Below, one piece after another: positions 7,126 through 15,380 of a stretch of DNA of 45,469 bases. Below the pieces are notes generated by a model, which saw nothing but the letters and a program-made list of their open reading frames with translations, had not been told where the DNA came from and ran no database searches. Position 1 is the first letter of the stretch. Each line of letters opens with the position of its first letter. A program made the position numbers and the translations under genes. Location of the stretch: positions 1-45,469 of the forward strand of contig JAKEFK010000086.1 in NCBI GenBank assembly GCA_022616075.1. Reading direction: 5' to 3'. Origin of the DNA: a bacterium (lineage in GTDB: Bacteria > Acidobacteriota > HRBIN11 > JAKEFK01).

Positions 7126-8172
7126 ATGAAAGTTTCCGACGAACGGCTGGATGAGCGAAGCAAGAAAATCCTGCGCGAGCTGATCTCTATCTACTCGCAG
7201 ACCGGGGAGCCGGTTGGATCGCGAACCTTATCCAAGAAGACCAAAATGGGCTTGAGCCCGGCGACTATCAGGAATGTTCTATCTAATTTGGAAGAGGCGG
7301 GTTACATCATGCAGCCGCACACATCCGCCGGCCGTGTGCCAACCGATAAAGGTTATCGTTTCTTTGTCAACCACCTATTGAGAAATCCACAGCTCAATTC
7401 ACTTCAAAAAGAGATGATTGAGAACCAGATGGTAAAGACTTCGGGCGATTTTGAGGAACTGCTCGTTCTGACGACGGAGCTCCTCTCGCGTCTTTCTCAC
7501 AGTGTGGCTCTGGCCGTGGCTCCGAATCTGGAAAAAATGGTTCTGGAGAACATGGATTTTGTTTCGATCAGCTCGACGCGCATTCTGGCCATCCTTGTTA
7601 CGAAGGGAGGAGTCGTCAGCAACAAAATGATCGAAATGGAGGAACCGGTTGCTCAGGATGAATTGATCAGAATCGCAAACTACATCCGGACAGAGTTTTG
7701 TGGTCAGACCCTGCCGAGCATCCGTCGAAAAATCCTGAATTTGATGAGACAGGAACAAACCCAGTACGACATCCTCTTGAAGAGAGCAATGATTCTCAGC
7801 CGGAAATGCCTGGAAATGCCTGCAGGAGATCAACTTTACGTGATCGGAGCGTCGCAAATTGTTAACTATCCTGAATTTTCGGACCTCACTCGCACGCGGG
7901 AGATTCTCGAGGCCCTTGAACAAAAAAGTAAAATTGTTCATATTTTAACTGAGTGCATCGAGGGTGAAGGTATCCATATTCTCATCGGATCGGAGAACCG
8001 GGATCCTGAGCTAAAAGGATTGACCCTGATCTCCTCCGCTTATAGATATGAGAATGAACCGATCGGAACACTTGCGATTCTTGGACCGACGCGAATGGAA
8101 TATGGCCGGATGATCCCTCTGGTAGACCATTTAGCAAAAGTGGTGAGCGAGATTTTATCTGGCGGGAAATAA
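7126..8172 (+). CDS. hrcA: Heat-inducible transcription repressor HrcA
   Basis: HrcA represses class I heat-shock operons by binding the CIRCE element and depends on GroE for folding. The protein is 348 aa, normal for the family. Seen: the winged helix at the N-terminus with the near-invariant TGEPVGSRTLSKK, SPATIRNVLSNLEEAGY and QPHTSAGRVPTDKGYRFFV, followed by the GAF-like domain and a C-terminus including VSEILSGGK. It is first in the hrcA-grpE-dnaK-dnaJ block, behind a strong promoter, and lacks a Shine-Dalgarno. No CIRCE is seen near this operon, so its target may be elsewhere (for example groESL) or an atypical operator. Confidence 0.97.
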   Translation: MKVSDERLDERSKKILRELISIYSQTGEPVGSRTLSKKTKMGLSPATIRNVLSNLEEAGYIMQPHTSAGRVPTDKGYRFFVNHLLRNPQLNSLQKEMIENQMVKTSGDFEELLVLTTELLSRLSHSVALAVAPNLEKMVLENMDFVSISSTRILAILVTKGGVVSNKMIEMEEPVAQDELIRIANYIRTEFCGQTLPSIRRKILNLMRQEQTQYDILLKRAMILSRKCLEMPAGDQLYVIGASQIVNYPEFSDLTRTREILEALEQKSKIVHILTECIEGEGIHILIGSENRDPELKGLTLISSAYRYENEPIGTLAILGPTRMEYGRMIPLVDHLAKVVSEILSGGK

Positions 8173-8182
8173 AGAGAACACT

Positions 8183-8863
8183 ATGGCAGACGAAAAGGAC
8201 GATTTCGAAGATACCGATTTCATTTCTAAAGGAAATGGCAAAGACGAGGACGACGAGGACATCCAGATCGAGCTTCTGGATCCGGATAATCCCGGCTCGC
8301 ACGCACTCGAAATGGCCCCGGCTAATCCTGTTCGCGAACTCGAACAGCAAATGGAAAGCCTGCGTAGAGAAAAAGACGAAATCTATGATCGTCTGCTGCG
8401 CAAACATGCGGATTTTGAGAATTTTCGGAAACGCAGCGAAAAAGATAAAAGGGAATTTCAACAGTACGCCCTTTCTGATATTGTTGGAGACTTGATTTTC
8501 ATTCTGGATAACTTCGAACGCGCCTTATCACACTCAGATGATTCTTCCAATCCGGAATATAGAAAAGGGGTGGAGCTGATTTACAGGCAGTTGCGAGATC
8601 TTCTTGAAAAACGGGGATTGCGGATCATCGAATCAAAAGGCCAAAAGTTCGATCCCAATTTTCATGAAGCTGTGGCACGCGAACCGAGAAGCGATGTGGA
8701 AGAAGGAACGATTCTGGAAGAATTGCAGAGGGGTTACTTCTTTCAGAACCGCTTGTTACGGCCGGCCATGGTGAAGGTGAGCTACGCGCCGGAGGATGAA
8801 TCACCGAAAGAAAACCCAACGGAAAGCAAGAGTGATGACGAATGGCTGAACAAAGAATCATAG
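8183..8863 (+). CDS. grpE: Nucleotide exchange factor GrpE
   Basis: GrpE releases ADP from DnaK. The 226-aa protein has a long acidic, probably disordered N-terminus (about residues 1-45, rich in Asp/Glu), a long helix with ADFENFRKRSEKDKREF, the dimer region with DNFERALSH, and the C-terminal beta domain with GQKFDPNFHEAVAREP and GYFFQNRLLRPAMVKVS, all canonical. It starts 10 bases after hrcA, with AAAGAG upstream, and its 3' end overlaps dnaK by 22 bases, so translation of the two is linked. Confidence 0.97.
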   Translation: MADEKDDFEDTDFISKGNGKDEDDEDIQIELLDPDNPGSHALEMAPANPVRELEQQMESLRREKDEIYDRLLRKHADFENFRKRSEKDKREFQQYALSDIVGDLIFILDNFERALSHSDDSSNPEYRKGVELIYRQLRDLLEKRGLRIIESKGQKFDPNFHEAVAREPRSDVEEGTILEELQRGYFFQNRLLRPAMVKVSYAPEDESPKENPTESKSDDEWLNKES

Positions 8864-10662
8864 GCATTGATCTGGGGACGACCAACTCCTGTGCTGCTTT
8901 GTACGAGAATGGCGTTCCACAAGTAATCCCAAACCTGGAGGGCGCTCGAACCACGCCATCGATCGTTGCGTTTTCGGAGAAATCGGACCGTCTGGTGGGT
9001 CAGATCGCCAAACGGCAAGCCGTTGTGAATCCGATCAACACGATCTTTGCAGTCAAACGTTTGATCGGGCGTAAATTCGATTCTCCTGAAATTGAACAGG
9101 TCCGGAATTTCCTGCCTTACCAGCTGAACCGCGCTTCCAACGGCGATATTCGTATCAAAGTGAAGGACCACGAATACAGCCCGGAGGAAATTTCGTCTTA
9201 CATTCTTCAAAACATTAAGAAATATTCGGAAGATTATCTCGGTTATGAAATCTACGATGCAATCATAACGGTTCCCGCGCACTTCAATGACAGTCAGCGG
9301 CAGGCCACAAAGGATGCAGGTCAGATTGCAGGATTGAACGTTCGGAGAATCATCAATGAGCCAACCGCCGCGGCGCTGGCCTACGGACTGAACAAAACGG
9401 ACCATGAAATCATTGCCGTTTTCGATTTAGGCGGGGGCACGTTTGATATCACGATTCTGGAAATCCATGACGGCGTTTTTGAAGTTCTGGCAACCAACGG
9501 CAACACATTCTTAGGTGGAGAAGATTTTGACCGTCGTGTGATTCGCTGGATGCTGGAAGAGTTCAGAGAACAGGCCGGCATCGATCTGTCTTCGGACAGA
9601 ATGGCCATGCAGCGAATCAAGGAAGCGGCGGAAAAAGCGAAATGCGAGCTTTCCACAACGCTGGAAGCGAAAATCAATTTGCCGTTCATCACTGCGGATC
9701 AACACGGACCAAAACACCTGGATCTGACTTTGCAGCGTTCGAAACTTGAGGTATTGATTGAGGACTTGCTGGATCAAATCGAAAAACCCTGCTATGACGC
9801 GCTGAAAGATGCCGGAATCCGCCCGGAACAATTGAATCAGGTCATTCTGGTTGGCGGCCAGACACGAACGCCAAAAGTGATTGAACGCGTGAATAAGATT
9901 TTTGGGAAATCACCGAACCGCGAGATCAATCCGGATGAAGTCGTGGCAATGGGCGCCGCAGTTCAAGGCGCGGTCCTGAATGCCGAAGTAAAAGATATCG
10001 TGCTACTCGACGTCACTCCGCTGCCGCTCGGCATTGAAACGCGCGGCGGAAATTTCACTGTCATTATTGAGAAGAACACCACAATTCCAACTCGAAAGAG
10101 TTTGATTTTTACGACGGTTACTGATAATCAGAGCACTGTGGAAATTAACGTTCTGCAGGGTGAAGGGGAAAAAGCGCACCAGAACAAATCCCTTGGAAAA
10201 TTTGAACTTACTGGAATACTTCCCGCGCCAAGAGGAGTCCCCCAGGTGGAAGTCACGTTTGACATCGATGCAAATGGAATTGTTCAGGTGTCCGCCAGAG
10301 ACTCCAATACAGGATTGAAACAGGCAATCGTTATTTCAGCGAGCAGCGGTTTGAGCCGTGATGAAGTCACCCGCCTTGCCTCAAATACGCAGGTGGAGAT
10401 GAAACAGGCTTCCGTAAGAAAAGAAATAGACGAAATGAAGAATCAGCTGGATCAATTGCTCACGTCCAACAGAAAAGTGTTTGATCAGTTTTCGAAAAAG
10501 TTGGATGAACAGGAACTTGTTCAGTTGAAAAACGTATTTTGGGAAGCAGAGCAAGCGAGTCACGCACAGGATGCTCAAAAAATGAAATCCTCTCTTGAAG
10601 CGATGCAGAGAGCATCCACATTGCTTGCGCAGGCAATGTTGCGGGGAGATGCCTCGCTCTAG
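8842..10662 (+). CDS. dnaK: Chaperone DnaK (Hsp70) with a short C-terminus
   Basis: This Hsp70 binds exposed hydrophobic segments in an ATP cycle driven by DnaJ and GrpE. Seen: phosphate-1 motif [52 protein letters not shown] (with a Thr where Ser is usual), linker [17 protein letters not shown] and the substrate-binding beta domain with VNVLQGE-type sequence and [15 protein letters not shown]. The protein is 606 aa and stops after the helical lid ([13 protein letters not shown]) without the usual Gly-rich, acidic tail that ends in a D-A-E-F/EEVD-like motif. That makes it a shorter DnaK form; a second, full-length DnaK elsewhere is possible. It overlaps grpE by 22 bases. Confidence 0.96.
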   Translation: MAEQRIIGIDLGTTNSCAALYENGVPQVIPNLEGARTTPSIVAFSEKSDRLVGQIAKRQAVVNPINTIFAVKRLIGRKFDSPEIEQVRNFLPYQLNRASNGDIRIKVKDHEYSPEEISSYILQNIKKYSEDYLGYEIYDAIITVPAHFNDSQRQATKDAGQIAGLNVRRIINEPTAAALAYGLNKTDHEIIAVFDLGGGTFDITILEIHDGVFEVLATNGNTFLGGEDFDRRVIRWMLEEFREQAGIDLSSDRMAMQRIKEAAEKAKCELSTTLEAKINLPFITADQHGPKHLDLTLQRSKLEVLIEDLLDQIEKPCYDALKDAGIRPEQLNQVILVGGQTRTPKVIERVNKIFGKSPNREINPDEVVAMGAAVQGAVLNAEVKDIVLLDVTPLPLGIETRGGNFTVIIEKNTTIPTRKSLIFTTVTDNQSTVEINVLQGEGEKAHQNKSLGKFELTGILPAPRGVPQVEVTFDIDANGIVQVSARDSNTGLKQAIVISASSGLSRDEVTRLASNTQVEMKQASVRKEIDEMKNQLDQLLTSNRKVFDQFSKKLDEQELVQLKNVFWEAEQASHAQDAQKMKSSLEAMQRASTLLAQAMLRGDASL

Positions 10663-10668
10663 GCTCCG

Positions 10669-10724
10669 TTTGTAGTAGCGAATTCATTCGCTATTTCTTT
10701 AGCGACTAAAGTCGCTACTACAAA
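10669..10724. repeat. Palindromic pair, second REP-like sequence type, between dnaK and dnaJ
   Basis: Perfect 13-base outer arms TTTGTAGTAGCGA and TCGCTACTACAAA enclose two small perfect hairpins, AGCGAA-TTCA-TTCGCT and AGCGAC-TAAA-GTCGCT. The layout matches the GTAGCGCGG elements (GTAG foot, two inner hairpins, inverted order), but the stem and loop sequences are different. Confidence 0.85.
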
Positions 10725-10748
10725 GCCCGACTTAAGAGGTTTCTAGGG

Positions 10749-11879
10749 TTGGCTAACAAAAGAGATTATTACGAAGTCCTCGGAATCACACGCGAAGCTT
10801 CCGATCAGGAGGTTAAGAGCGCCTATCGAAAGATGGCGATGAAATTTCATCCTGACAAGAATCCGGGAAACAAGGAAGCGGAAGAAAGTTTTAAACAGGC
10901 AGCCGAGGCCTACAGCGTGCTCGGTGATAAAGAGAAACGAACGATCTACGATCGTTACGGACACACCGGTCTGGGTGGCTATTCCGGCAGCGAGGGTTTT
11001 TCAGGCTTCAATCAGGATCTCTTTGCAGATTTCAGCGATGTGCTGGGCAGTTTCTTCTTTGGTGATTTCTTTGGAAGTGGAGGCCGCAGGCGCAAAAGCG
11101 GTCCGGTTCGCGGCGCCGACTTGCAATACCATCTCGAAATCACGCTGGAAGAAGCGATTAAGGGAATCGAAAAAGAAATCGTCATTCCGCGCATGGACAT
11201 CTGCGAAAAATGTGAAGGGACCGGTTCCAATAGTCCGCAAGGAAAAACCACATGTTCCACCTGCAACGGGTACGGGCAGGTTCGTTACAGTCAAGGATTC
11301 GTAACCATCGCACGAACATGCCCCAACTGCAGCGGCACAGGTCAGGTTTTGCGAGACCCTTGCAAATCGTGCAGTGGTGGCGGCCGTGTCGAACGTAAGG
11401 TGACGCTGAACGTAAAAGTTCCTCCGGGTGTGGACACAGGAAATCGGCTGAAGCTGAAGGCCGAAGGGGAAGCGGGAATGCGTGGAGGTCTTTCGGGTGA
11501 TCTTTACGTCCTGATTGAAGTGCAGGAACATCCGATTTTTATGCGAAAGGGTTTTGATCTCTACTGTGAAAAAGAAGTGACTGTGCTGCAGGCAAGTTTG
11601 GGAGATGAGATCCGGATCCCAACTCCGGACGGCGAAGAATCCATGAAGATTCTGGAGGGAACGCAGCCTGGAACCGTTTTAACAATGCGCGGAAAGGGAG
11701 TGCCCTACGTCAATTCGTACGGGCGTGGCGATCTTCATGTGGCCATCAAAGTAAAAATTCCCACAAATCTCTCTTCACAGGAACGAAAGATGCTGAAAGA
11801 GCTTGCCAAGCTGCGAAACGAAAAGATTAATCCGCAAGAACGAGGCGTCTTCGAAAAAGTCCGCACATTTTTGGAATAG
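10749..11879 (+). CDS. dnaJ: Chaperone DnaJ
   Basis: DnaJ delivers clients to DnaK and stimulates its ATPase. The 376-aa protein has a J domain with the HPD motif ([10 protein letters not shown]), a Gly/Phe-rich segment ([16 protein letters not shown]), four zinc-finger repeats [24 protein letters not shown] and CKSCSGGG, and two C-terminal beta domains with [13 protein letters not shown]. It starts at a TTG (10749) with AAGAGGT eight bases upstream. The palindromic element separates it from dnaK. Full length, nothing damaged. Confidence 0.97.
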   Translation: MANKRDYYEVLGITREASDQEVKSAYRKMAMKFHPDKNPGNKEAEESFKQAAEAYSVLGDKEKRTIYDRYGHTGLGGYSGSEGFSGFNQDLFADFSDVLGSFFFGDFFGSGGRRRKSGPVRGADLQYHLEITLEEAIKGIEKEIVIPRMDICEKCEGTGSNSPQGKTTCSTCNGYGQVRYSQGFVTIARTCPNCSGTGQVLRDPCKSCSGGGRVERKVTLNVKVPPGVDTGNRLKLKAEGEAGMRGGLSGDLYVLIEVQEHPIFMRKGFDLYCEKEVTVLQASLGDEIRIPTPDGEESMKILEGTQPGTVLTMRGKGVPYVNSYGRGDLHVAIKVKIPTNLSSQERKMLKELAKLRNEKINPQERGVFEKVRTFLE

Positions 11880-11894
11880 AAAAACGTTAGCAAA

Positions 11895-11917
11895 GTAGCG
11901 CGGGCGTCTCGCGTGCG
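11895..11917 (+). repeat. Single REP-like unit just upstream of rsmE
   Basis: One GTAG-footed unit (CGCGGGC-GTCTC-GCGTGCG) occupies the dnaJ-rsmE gap and ends six bases before the rsmE TTG. One stem pair is broken compared with other copies. It may have displaced the original ribosome-binding site, since none is visible. Confidence 0.75.
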
Positions 11918-11923
11918 AAAAAA

Positions 11924-12721
11924 TTGACGAAACTATACATATCTCAAGAGCCCACCGAGGGCGTTTTTCGTCTGGACCGCAATTACAGGAAGCGCCTCGT
12001 GAAGGTCATGCGCTTGAAATCCGGCGATACGCTTCAGGTTTTCACACTTGGAAAAAAATGGGAGTGCCTCGTTCAGCAGATCTCACCCGAACAAATTCAT
12101 CTGAAGGTGCTGCAGGAATTTCCTGTGCCCGCGCGTTCCTTGCATTTAATTCTTGGTCAGGCCATTCCGAAAGGAGATCGTTTTGAATGGCTGATTGAAA
12201 AAGCGACCGAAATCGGTGTGGCTGAAATTTACCCTCTGATTACGGAACGCACCATCGTTAAACCAGAGAACGCAGCCCTCAAGGTGCAGCGTTGGAATGA
12301 AATTGCAGAACAGGCGGCAGGACAAAGCGAGAATTCCTTCCCCACCATCGTCCATTCACCGCTATTACTGCCTTCCTATCTGGAACGGACTGTAGATTCA
12401 GGGTTGAAACTCCTGCTTCATGAACGAAAGGATTCCAGATCACTCCGCGCTGTTCTTGAATCAGTGGGGGAGTCGCATTTGCAAAGTAGCGCGGGCGTCC
12501 CGCCTGCGCAGACGAGACGTCCGCGCTACTTTGATATAAATCGTATTACATTTGTAGTAGGTCCCGAAGGAGGCTGGACAGAGAGCGAGACAGAAAAACT
12601 TCTCGGCACGGGATACCAGCCCTTTCATCTCGGACCGCGAATTCTGCGCGTGGAAACTTCTGGACTTGTTCTGGCCACATTGCTACAATACGAACTCGGC
12701 GATTTTCGAAATTCAAAATAG
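11924..12721 (+). CDS. rsmE: 16S rRNA (uracil-1498-N3)-methyltransferase RsmE carrying an in-frame repeat insertion
   Basis: RsmE is a SPOUT enzyme that methylates U1498 of 16S rRNA. The 265-aa protein has an N-terminal PUA-like domain and the family motifs LILGQAIPKGDRFEWLIEKA, TEIGVAEIYPLITERT, ERWNEIAEQA-like RWNEIAEQAAGQS, VVGPEGGWTESE (about residue 213) and LGPRILRVETSGL, which make the SAM-binding knot. Residues 187-207 (SSAGVPPAQTRRPRYF and flanks) are the translation of a palindromic repeat inserted in frame just before the GPEGG strand. Without it the length would match normal family members (about 240). The start is a TTG with no clear Shine-Dalgarno, six bases after another repeat unit. 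It follows dnaJ, a common bacterial gene order. Activity is likely but unproven because of the insertion. Confidence 0.9.
   Translation: MTKLYISQEPTEGVFRLDRNYRKRLVKVMRLKSGDTLQVFTLGKKWECLVQQISPEQIHLKVLQEFPVPARSLHLILGQAIPKGDRFEWLIEKATEIGVAEIYPLITERTIVKPENAALKVQRWNEIAEQAAGQSENSFPTIVHSPLLLPSYLERTVDSGLKLLLHERKDSRSLRAVLESVGESHLQSSAGVPPAQTRRPRYFDINRITFVVGPEGGWTESETEKLLGTGYQPFHLGPRILRVETSGLVLATLLQYELGDFRNSK
12482..12543. repeat. REP/BIME-like inverted pair inside rsmE
   Basis: Outer arms CAAAGTAGCGCGG and CCGCGCTACTTTG bracket a left unit GGGC-GTCCC-GCCT and an inverted right unit that reads GGAC-GTCTC-GTCT on its own strand. It lies wholly within the rsmE reading frame and contains no in-frame stop. 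Confidence 0.9.
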
Positions 12722-12734
12722 AAACAAACCGTAT

Positions 12735-12740
12735 TAACCT
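12735..12740 (+). promoter_or_regulatory. Weak -10-like box six bases before galU
   Basis: TAACCT fits the loose TANNNT pattern and ends six bases before the galU ATG, the same spacing as at yggT. There is no Shine-Dalgarno. Taken alone this is weak evidence; it is listed because several genes here share the arrangement. Confidence 0.25.
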
Positions 12741-12746
12741 CGATCC

Positions 12747-13613
12747 ATGAAAGTAAGAAAAGCAGCTTTTCCCGCCGCGGGACTCGGCACAAGGTTCCTG
12801 CCGGCAACGAAAGCCCAACCCAAAGAAATGCTTCCACTTGTAGATAAGCCGCTCATTCAATACGCGGTGGAAGAAGCAATCGATTCGGGCATTGACAACA
12901 TCATTATCATCACCGGACGCGGGAAAAACGCGATTGAGGATCATTTTGATGTCTCTTTCGAACTGGAAAAAATCCTGGAACAACGCGGCGAAACAGAGTT
13001 GCTTGCAATCGTGAAAGATATTTCTGACATGATCAACCTCTCTTATGTCCGGCAAAAAGAAGCGCTGGGAATCGGCCATGCGCTCCTGACAGCCCGTGAG
13101 CTGATTGGCGACCAACCATTCGCCTGTTTCCTGGGAGATGACATTATCGATTCGGATATCCCCTGCACCCGGCAGCTTCTCAACGTTTTTTACGAGAAAC
13201 AGCATCCTGTCGTCGCCATAGAAGAGGTCGATCCGGAAAAAGTGAGCTCCTACGGAATCATCGCAGGAAAAGAAGTGGGGGATGGCCTGTACGAAATTAC
13301 CGACATGATTGAAAAGCCGTCCAGGGAAGAAGCTCCAACGAATCTTGCGATCATTGGAAGGTACATTCTTACGCCGGATTTATTTGAGATGCTGGAGCAA
13401 GTTGGAAAAGATGCAAAGGGAGAAATTCAGTTAACCAACGGTTTGAAATTGTTATTGAAACAAAGACCGATTTTTGGGTATAAATTTAGAGGAACTCGTT
13501 ATGATGCGGGGAATAAGCTAGGTTTTTTAAAAGCGACTGTTGAATTTGCTTTAAAGCGAAAAGATCTTGGAGAGTCTTTCCGCAAGTATCTTCTCTCCTT
13601 AAAGCTTCAATAA
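12747..13613 (+). CDS. galU: UTP-glucose-1-phosphate uridylyltransferase
   Basis: GalU makes UDP-glucose from UTP and glucose 1-phosphate, feeding polysaccharide and lipid glycosylation. The 288-aa protein is canonical: FPAAGLGTRFLPATKAQPKE holds the nucleotide loop and catalytic Arg/Lys, followed by MLPLVDKPLIQYAVEEA, IIIITGRGKNAIEDHFD, RQKEALGIGHALL, ACFLGDDII, SSYGIIAGK and EIQLTNGLKLLL. No Shine-Dalgarno is seen; a TANNNT box ends six bases upstream. It lies between rsmE and an atypical regulator gene. Confidence 0.97.
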   Translation: MKVRKAAFPAAGLGTRFLPATKAQPKEMLPLVDKPLIQYAVEEAIDSGIDNIIIITGRGKNAIEDHFDVSFELEKILEQRGETELLAIVKDISDMINLSYVRQKEALGIGHALLTARELIGDQPFACFLGDDIIDSDIPCTRQLLNVFYEKQHPVVAIEEVDPEKVSSYGIIAGKEVGDGLYEITDMIEKPSREEAPTNLAIIGRYILTPDLFEMLEQVGKDAKGEIQLTNGLKLLLKQRPIFGYKFRGTRYDAGNKLGFLKATVEFALKRKDLGESFRKYLLSLKLQ

Positions 13614-13645
13614 ATCGCAGGCCTGCCCTCCGTTCCTGGTATGAC

Positions 13646-14956
13646 ATGATTGTAATGCCACGTGTGATCTATTGCGGTCCGGAAGATTCTTTGTTCAAAA
13701 GACTCTTACGCTATGCGGATGATTTCGTGCTCGAAGCTCGAAAAACCTCCCTCCAGAGTACGCCCCAAAAATTTGCTCATTCGCGAAAAGCAAGCGTTCT
13801 GATCCTCAAGCTGAAAAATGAAATTGATATAAAAACTCAGGAATGGCTTTCGAAAAACGATGCATCGATCCCTGTGATTGTGCTTTGCCAGAATGGAACA
13901 GCTGAAACCGCGATCCAGGCCTTGCAATACGGTATTTACGACTACTTTTCCACGAGTCAAAATCTGGAAGCAATCGCGCAAAAGATTCGAGACGCAATTG
14001 TCTGGAAGAATACCAGAGCCGTGAAGCGACCGATCACCTCTGATTACCACCTTTTGTTGGGCAAAAACCCCGACATTGTGATGTTGAATCAACAGGCGCA
14101 GCGTCTGGCATCGGATTCCACTCCGGTATTGCTTCTGGGAGAAGCAGGGACCGGAAAGGAACATCTGGCTCAAGGCATTCATAGAATCTCGAGCAGAAAG
14201 AGTGAACCCTTCGTGCGGTATGATTGCCGGCTGTTGAAACAACTCACCCAGTATGGCAATTTATCCTTGCCGGAACTGCTGAGAGTGCGTCTCAAGTCAG
14301 CTTTTTCAAAAAGTGAAGCGCCTATTCTGTTCCTCACACATATGGAACAGTTAGCGTCGCATCAGCAGCAGGAAATTATGGAGCGTTTTAGTGAATCGCG
14401 TGTCCGTTTGATCGCTTCCTATCAGGAGAATCGTCCGGGACTTTTTCAAGAGAGCACGGATTCAAATCATTCGACTCTTAAAATTCCACCGCTCCGCCAG
14501 CATAAAGAAGATATACCTTTGCTTGCCGAATATTTTGTCAGACAGAATTCGCAGCAAAAAGGAATTCGCCCGAAAGGTTTCACCGACGAAGTCCTGATGT
14601 TGTTGCAAGAGTATGTCTGGCCGGGAAATATCCAGGAGCTCTCCAATCTCATTGAAAGGATGTTCCTGTTGGAACCATCTCACCTGATCACATCGAGCAC
14701 CTGGAGAATCTGTCAGGGGCAGGGCACGAAGATGAATCTGGATCCCACAAATCAATTTGCAGCGCTTCTGGAAGGCGTATTGAAAAGCGAGGAACTGGAA
14801 TGGAAAGAAGGAAAGGTATACAACGCCTTTATCGAGCGGATGGAGAAATTGTTAATCGAACTCGTCCTTCCCAAAGTCGATAACAATCAGGCTGTTGCAG
14901 CAAAAATTCTGGGGATCTCGAGAAATACTCTCCGCCAGCGCCGCAAATACGCATAA
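13646..14956 (+). CDS. Degenerate NtrC-type regulator (pseudo-receiver, AAA+, Fis-type HTH)
   Basis: This 436-aa protein has the layout of a sigma-54 activator. Residues 1-120 resemble a receiver (PVIVLCQNGTAETAIQALQ followed by YGIYDYFS), but the phospho-acceptor strand reads ASVLILKLK without Asp and the final conserved Lys is missing. The AAA+ domain has Walker A GEAGTGKE (about 165-172), RLIASYQ, IPPLRQHKEDIPLLAEYF and VWPGNIQELSNLIERM, but Walker B is ILFLTHME (227-234) instead of LFLDE and no GAFTGA loop is present. The C-terminus (about 400-436) is a Fis-type helix-turn-helix (NNQAVAAKILGISRNTLRQR). I infer a DNA-binding regulator that neither takes phosphate nor contacts sigma-54. It starts 32 bases after galU and is the last gene of the plus-strand run. 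Confidence 0.82.
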   Translation: MIVMPRVIYCGPEDSLFKRLLRYADDFVLEARKTSLQSTPQKFAHSRKASVLILKLKNEIDIKTQEWLSKNDASIPVIVLCQNGTAETAIQALQYGIYDYFSTSQNLEAIAQKIRDAIVWKNTRAVKRPITSDYHLLLGKNPDIVMLNQQAQRLASDSTPVLLLGEAGTGKEHLAQGIHRISSRKSEPFVRYDCRLLKQLTQYGNLSLPELLRVRLKSAFSKSEAPILFLTHMEQLASHQQQEIMERFSESRVRLIASYQENRPGLFQESTDSNHSTLKIPPLRQHKEDIPLLAEYFVRQNSQQKGIRPKGFTDEVLMLLQEYVWPGNIQELSNLIERMFLLEPSHLITSSTWRICQGQGTKMNLDPTNQFAALLEGVLKSEELEWKEGKVYNAFIERMEKLLIELVLPKVDNNQAVAAKILGISRNTLRQRRKYA

Positions 14957-14960
14957 TCAG

Positions 14961-15014
14961 AGTAGCACAGGTCCCGCCTGTGTGGAGCTTCACAGGCGAG
15001 ACGCCTGTGCTACT
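14961..15014. repeat. REP/BIME-like inverted pair between convergent genes
   Basis: Arms AGTAGCACAGG and CCTGTGCTACT enclose hairpins CACAGG-TCCCG-CCTGTG and CACAGGC-GAGAC-GCCTGTG. The stems differ from the main family (CACAGG instead of CGCGGG) on both sides of each hairpin while the GTCYC loop is kept, a compensated variant. Confidence 0.85.
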
Positions 15015-15018
15015 TTGT

Positions 15019-15042
15019 TAGTTGACTTTGTCAACTATTTTT
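15019..15042 (+). terminator. Possible Rho-independent terminator of the plus-strand run
   Basis: A perfect 8-bp stem TAGTTGAC / GTCAACTA with a three-base loop (TTT) is followed by five T residues. It lies after the regulator gene and overlaps the stop codon of the convergent FmdB-type gene. The stem is AT-rich, so strength is uncertain. No T-run exists in the other direction. Confidence 0.5.
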
Positions 15043-15331
15043 CTGTTGTAGATTTACCCGAATTCGTAGCAGGCTTGTCAGTCTTAGAAGTTTCTGTGGA
15101 AGGTTTACTTTCGGAGCTTTTAGATTCCGAACTCTCAGAAGTGGACTGGCCTTTTCTCGCATAGTCGGTGATGTACCATCCTGTCCCCTTAAATTGAATC
15201 GCAGGTGAGGAGAGAAGTTTTTGCACCGGCTCTCCGCAAACAGTGCAATGAGTGACCGGCGGATCATCAAACTTTTGAATCACTTCAAATCGATGTTTGT
15301 TGTTTAAACATTCATATTCGTAGATCGGCAT
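15035..15331 (-). CDS. FmdB-type zinc-ribbon protein with a Ser/Lys-rich tail
   Basis: This 98-aa protein starts MPIYEYECLNNKHRFEV, the FmdB/putative regulatory protein motif, with a second knuckle CTVCGEPVQKLL and the usual IQFKGTGWYITDY ending. Family members normally have two CxxC pairs; here the first is C-L-N-N, so one cysteine is lost and the metal site, if kept, would use three Cys plus perhaps His. The tail (residues 63-98) is almost only Ser, Glu, Lys, Thr and is probably disordered. Function of the family is not established; a regulatory role is often guessed. It is convergent with the plus-strand run and is followed upstream, 50 bases away, by serA. Confidence 0.85.
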   Translation of the reverse strand: MPIYEYECLNNKHRFEVIQKFDDPPVTHCTVCGEPVQKLLSSPAIQFKGTGWYITDYARKGQSTSESSESKSSESKPSTETSKTDKPATNSGKSTTEK

Positions 15332-15380
15332 TTGCTTCTAACTCACTCCAGACACTGTCCGAGTCCATTCCCAATTATAA

